Shown here: piece by piece, positions 54,834 through 55,463 of the stretch | Layout: every line of letters starts with the position of its first letter | Numbering within the stretch: the first letter of the stretch is position 1 | Source: an uncultured Alphaproteobacteria bacterium | GTDB lineage: Bacteria > Pseudomonadota > Alphaproteobacteria > Rhodobacterales > Rhodobacteraceae | Assembly (NCBI GenBank): GCA_902578545.1 | Contig: CACHDI010000010.1 | Location: 1-55,463, forward strand | Direction of reading: 5' to 3' | DNA length: 55,463 nt | The notes under the pieces: model-generated | What the model saw: only the letters and a program-made list of their open reading frames with translations | Databases searched by the model: none | What the model was told of the DNA's origin: nothing | Made by a program: the position numbers and the translations under genes

Positions 54834-55463
54834 TTAATTTTTTAAATATTCTAAATGACTATTTTTTTCAATTAGGTTTCTTTTTTCTAATTCCAAAATT
54901 AAATGAACACAAAGATCAATACTTTTAAAACAATAGTGAGATAACAAAACAAATTTTTTTAGTTCTTCATCATGAAAATTAGTTAAATTTAATGGGTTTT
55001 TTATATAAATAATATCTGACTCCAAAAGTTGGTTCCCAGGAATACGAAAGTTATTGTTAAATATAGTTGGTTTGATTGACCACCTTTTAATTTTTAAAAA
55101 CTGGTGAGGAATATAGCCTTTACCCCTTAGATATACATCAATTTCTCCAAAACTAGGTTGATTTTCATAGAGACAGACATATGAAACCTCCAGTTGCATC
55201 CCAAGACAATTTTTAAGACTTTTTTCACCATTGCTAATTATATTTAACTCAGATCCTTGAGCATCAACTTTTAAAAAATCAATACTTCCAATATTTTCTA
55301 AGCTATCTAATTTTTTTGTATTTATTTTTTCAGTTTTAATAACTTCTCCAAATATTTGAAAACCATTAAAAAAAGTGAGTGCATTTATGTCAGGTTTAAG
55401 CAATGATGTCATTCCAGATTCTTTTGCACAAAGATATAAGTTATGTTCCTTCCCATCTGATAT
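54834..55463 (-). CDS. FkbM-family methyltransferase (partial, continues right)
   Basis: The 3' part of a SAM-dependent methyltransferase of the FkbM type, seen in 210 codons and running off the window edge; the frame is open to the last base. The key motif is GSIDFLKVDAQGSELNIISNG, with the acidic residue that binds substrate, followed by LEVSYVCLYENQPSFGEID. FkbM enzymes methylate sugars or polyketides, often in surface polysaccharide clusters. An internal ATG at 55412 lies within the conserved domain, so the true start is beyond the window. Confidence 0.85.
   Translation of the reverse strand: MSDGKEHNLYLCAKESGMTSLLKPDINALTFFNGFQIFGEVIKTEKINTKKLDSLENIGSIDFLKVDAQGSELNIISNGEKSLKNCLGMQLEVSYVCLYENQPSFGEIDVYLRGKGYIPHQFLKIKRWSIKPTIFNNNFRIPGNQLLESDIIYIKNPLNLTNFHDEELKKFVLLSHYCFKSIDLCVHLILELEKRNLIEKNSHLEYLKN

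Overview
The window looks like chromosome of a streamlined, AT-rich marine alphaproteobacterium. Intergenic gaps are short, stop-start overlaps are common, and alphaproteobacterial gene types recur: an HNH endonuclease, class III cyclase/TPR proteins, SBP56, a DmdA-like demethylase, and red-type RuBisCO with CbbX. The lineage cannot be fixed from sequence alone. AEGEAN-169, HIMB59-like or related AT-rich Alphaproteobacteria are plausible.

Left end (1-3.4 kb): a decayed tyrosine integrase (one frameshift plus one in-frame TGA) sits beside the 3' end of a tRNA-Leu(CAA) gene, the usual layout of an integrated element. An exact 35-bp piece of that integrase recurs in inverted orientation at the window edge, so a cyclase/TPR gene lies between two integrase pieces. 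At 3.4-10.7 kb there is housekeeping: DedA and DsbB membrane proteins, an HNH nuclease, an esterase, a 3-methyladenine glycosylase, citramalate synthase, cysteinyl-tRNA synthetase and the MlaA lipoprotein.

10.7-17.6 kb is a compact Calvin-Benson-Bassham operon, fbp-prkB-fba-cbbL-cbbS-cbbX, with a divergent LysR (CbbR) gene. It encodes form IC RuBisCO, its activase and the two diagnostic sugar-phosphate enzymes. 17.6-26.4 kb is mixed: a ribosome-recycling-factor-like paralogue, a Rap1a-like secreted protein without a normal start codon, GST, HtpG, PdxA, a lytic transglycosylase, a lone cyclic-nucleotide-binding protein, a PEBP protein, a thioesterase and a CoA-binding protein.

26.4-36 kb holds an SBP56/methanethiol-oxidase gene divergent from an IclR regulator, with a striking 36-bp interrupted palindrome between them. 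Two metallo-beta-lactamase-fold proteins follow (one with a ruined metal motif), then a LemA/DUF3137 pair, an alpha/beta-hydrolase fused to a polytopic membrane domain, RidA and DUF1330. 36-39.4 kb is a single giant flagellin-like gene (1129 codons) whose centre is built from about five 76-residue repeats and about five 13-residue repeats. Its ribosome-binding site is buried in a hairpin.

39.5-44.7 kb is a five-gene operon: DmdA-like THF-dependent demethylase, VOC epimerase-like protein, acyl-CoA ligase, LysE exporter, M24 peptidase. The rest holds BipA/TypA, a second cyclase/TPR protein, small conserved proteins, a DEAD-box helicase with a 445-bp leader, a GFA-fold protein next to a second DmdA/GcvT-like demethylase, a fragment of a homocysteine methyltransferase, and a partial FkbM methyltransferase at the right edge.

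Taken together the genes suggest a mixotroph: carbon fixation capacity beside several C1/methyl-sulfur functions (two folate-type demethylases, a probable methanethiol oxidase, a GFA-fold protein). The metabolic link between these loci is inference from gene content. The CBB operon assignment is solid.
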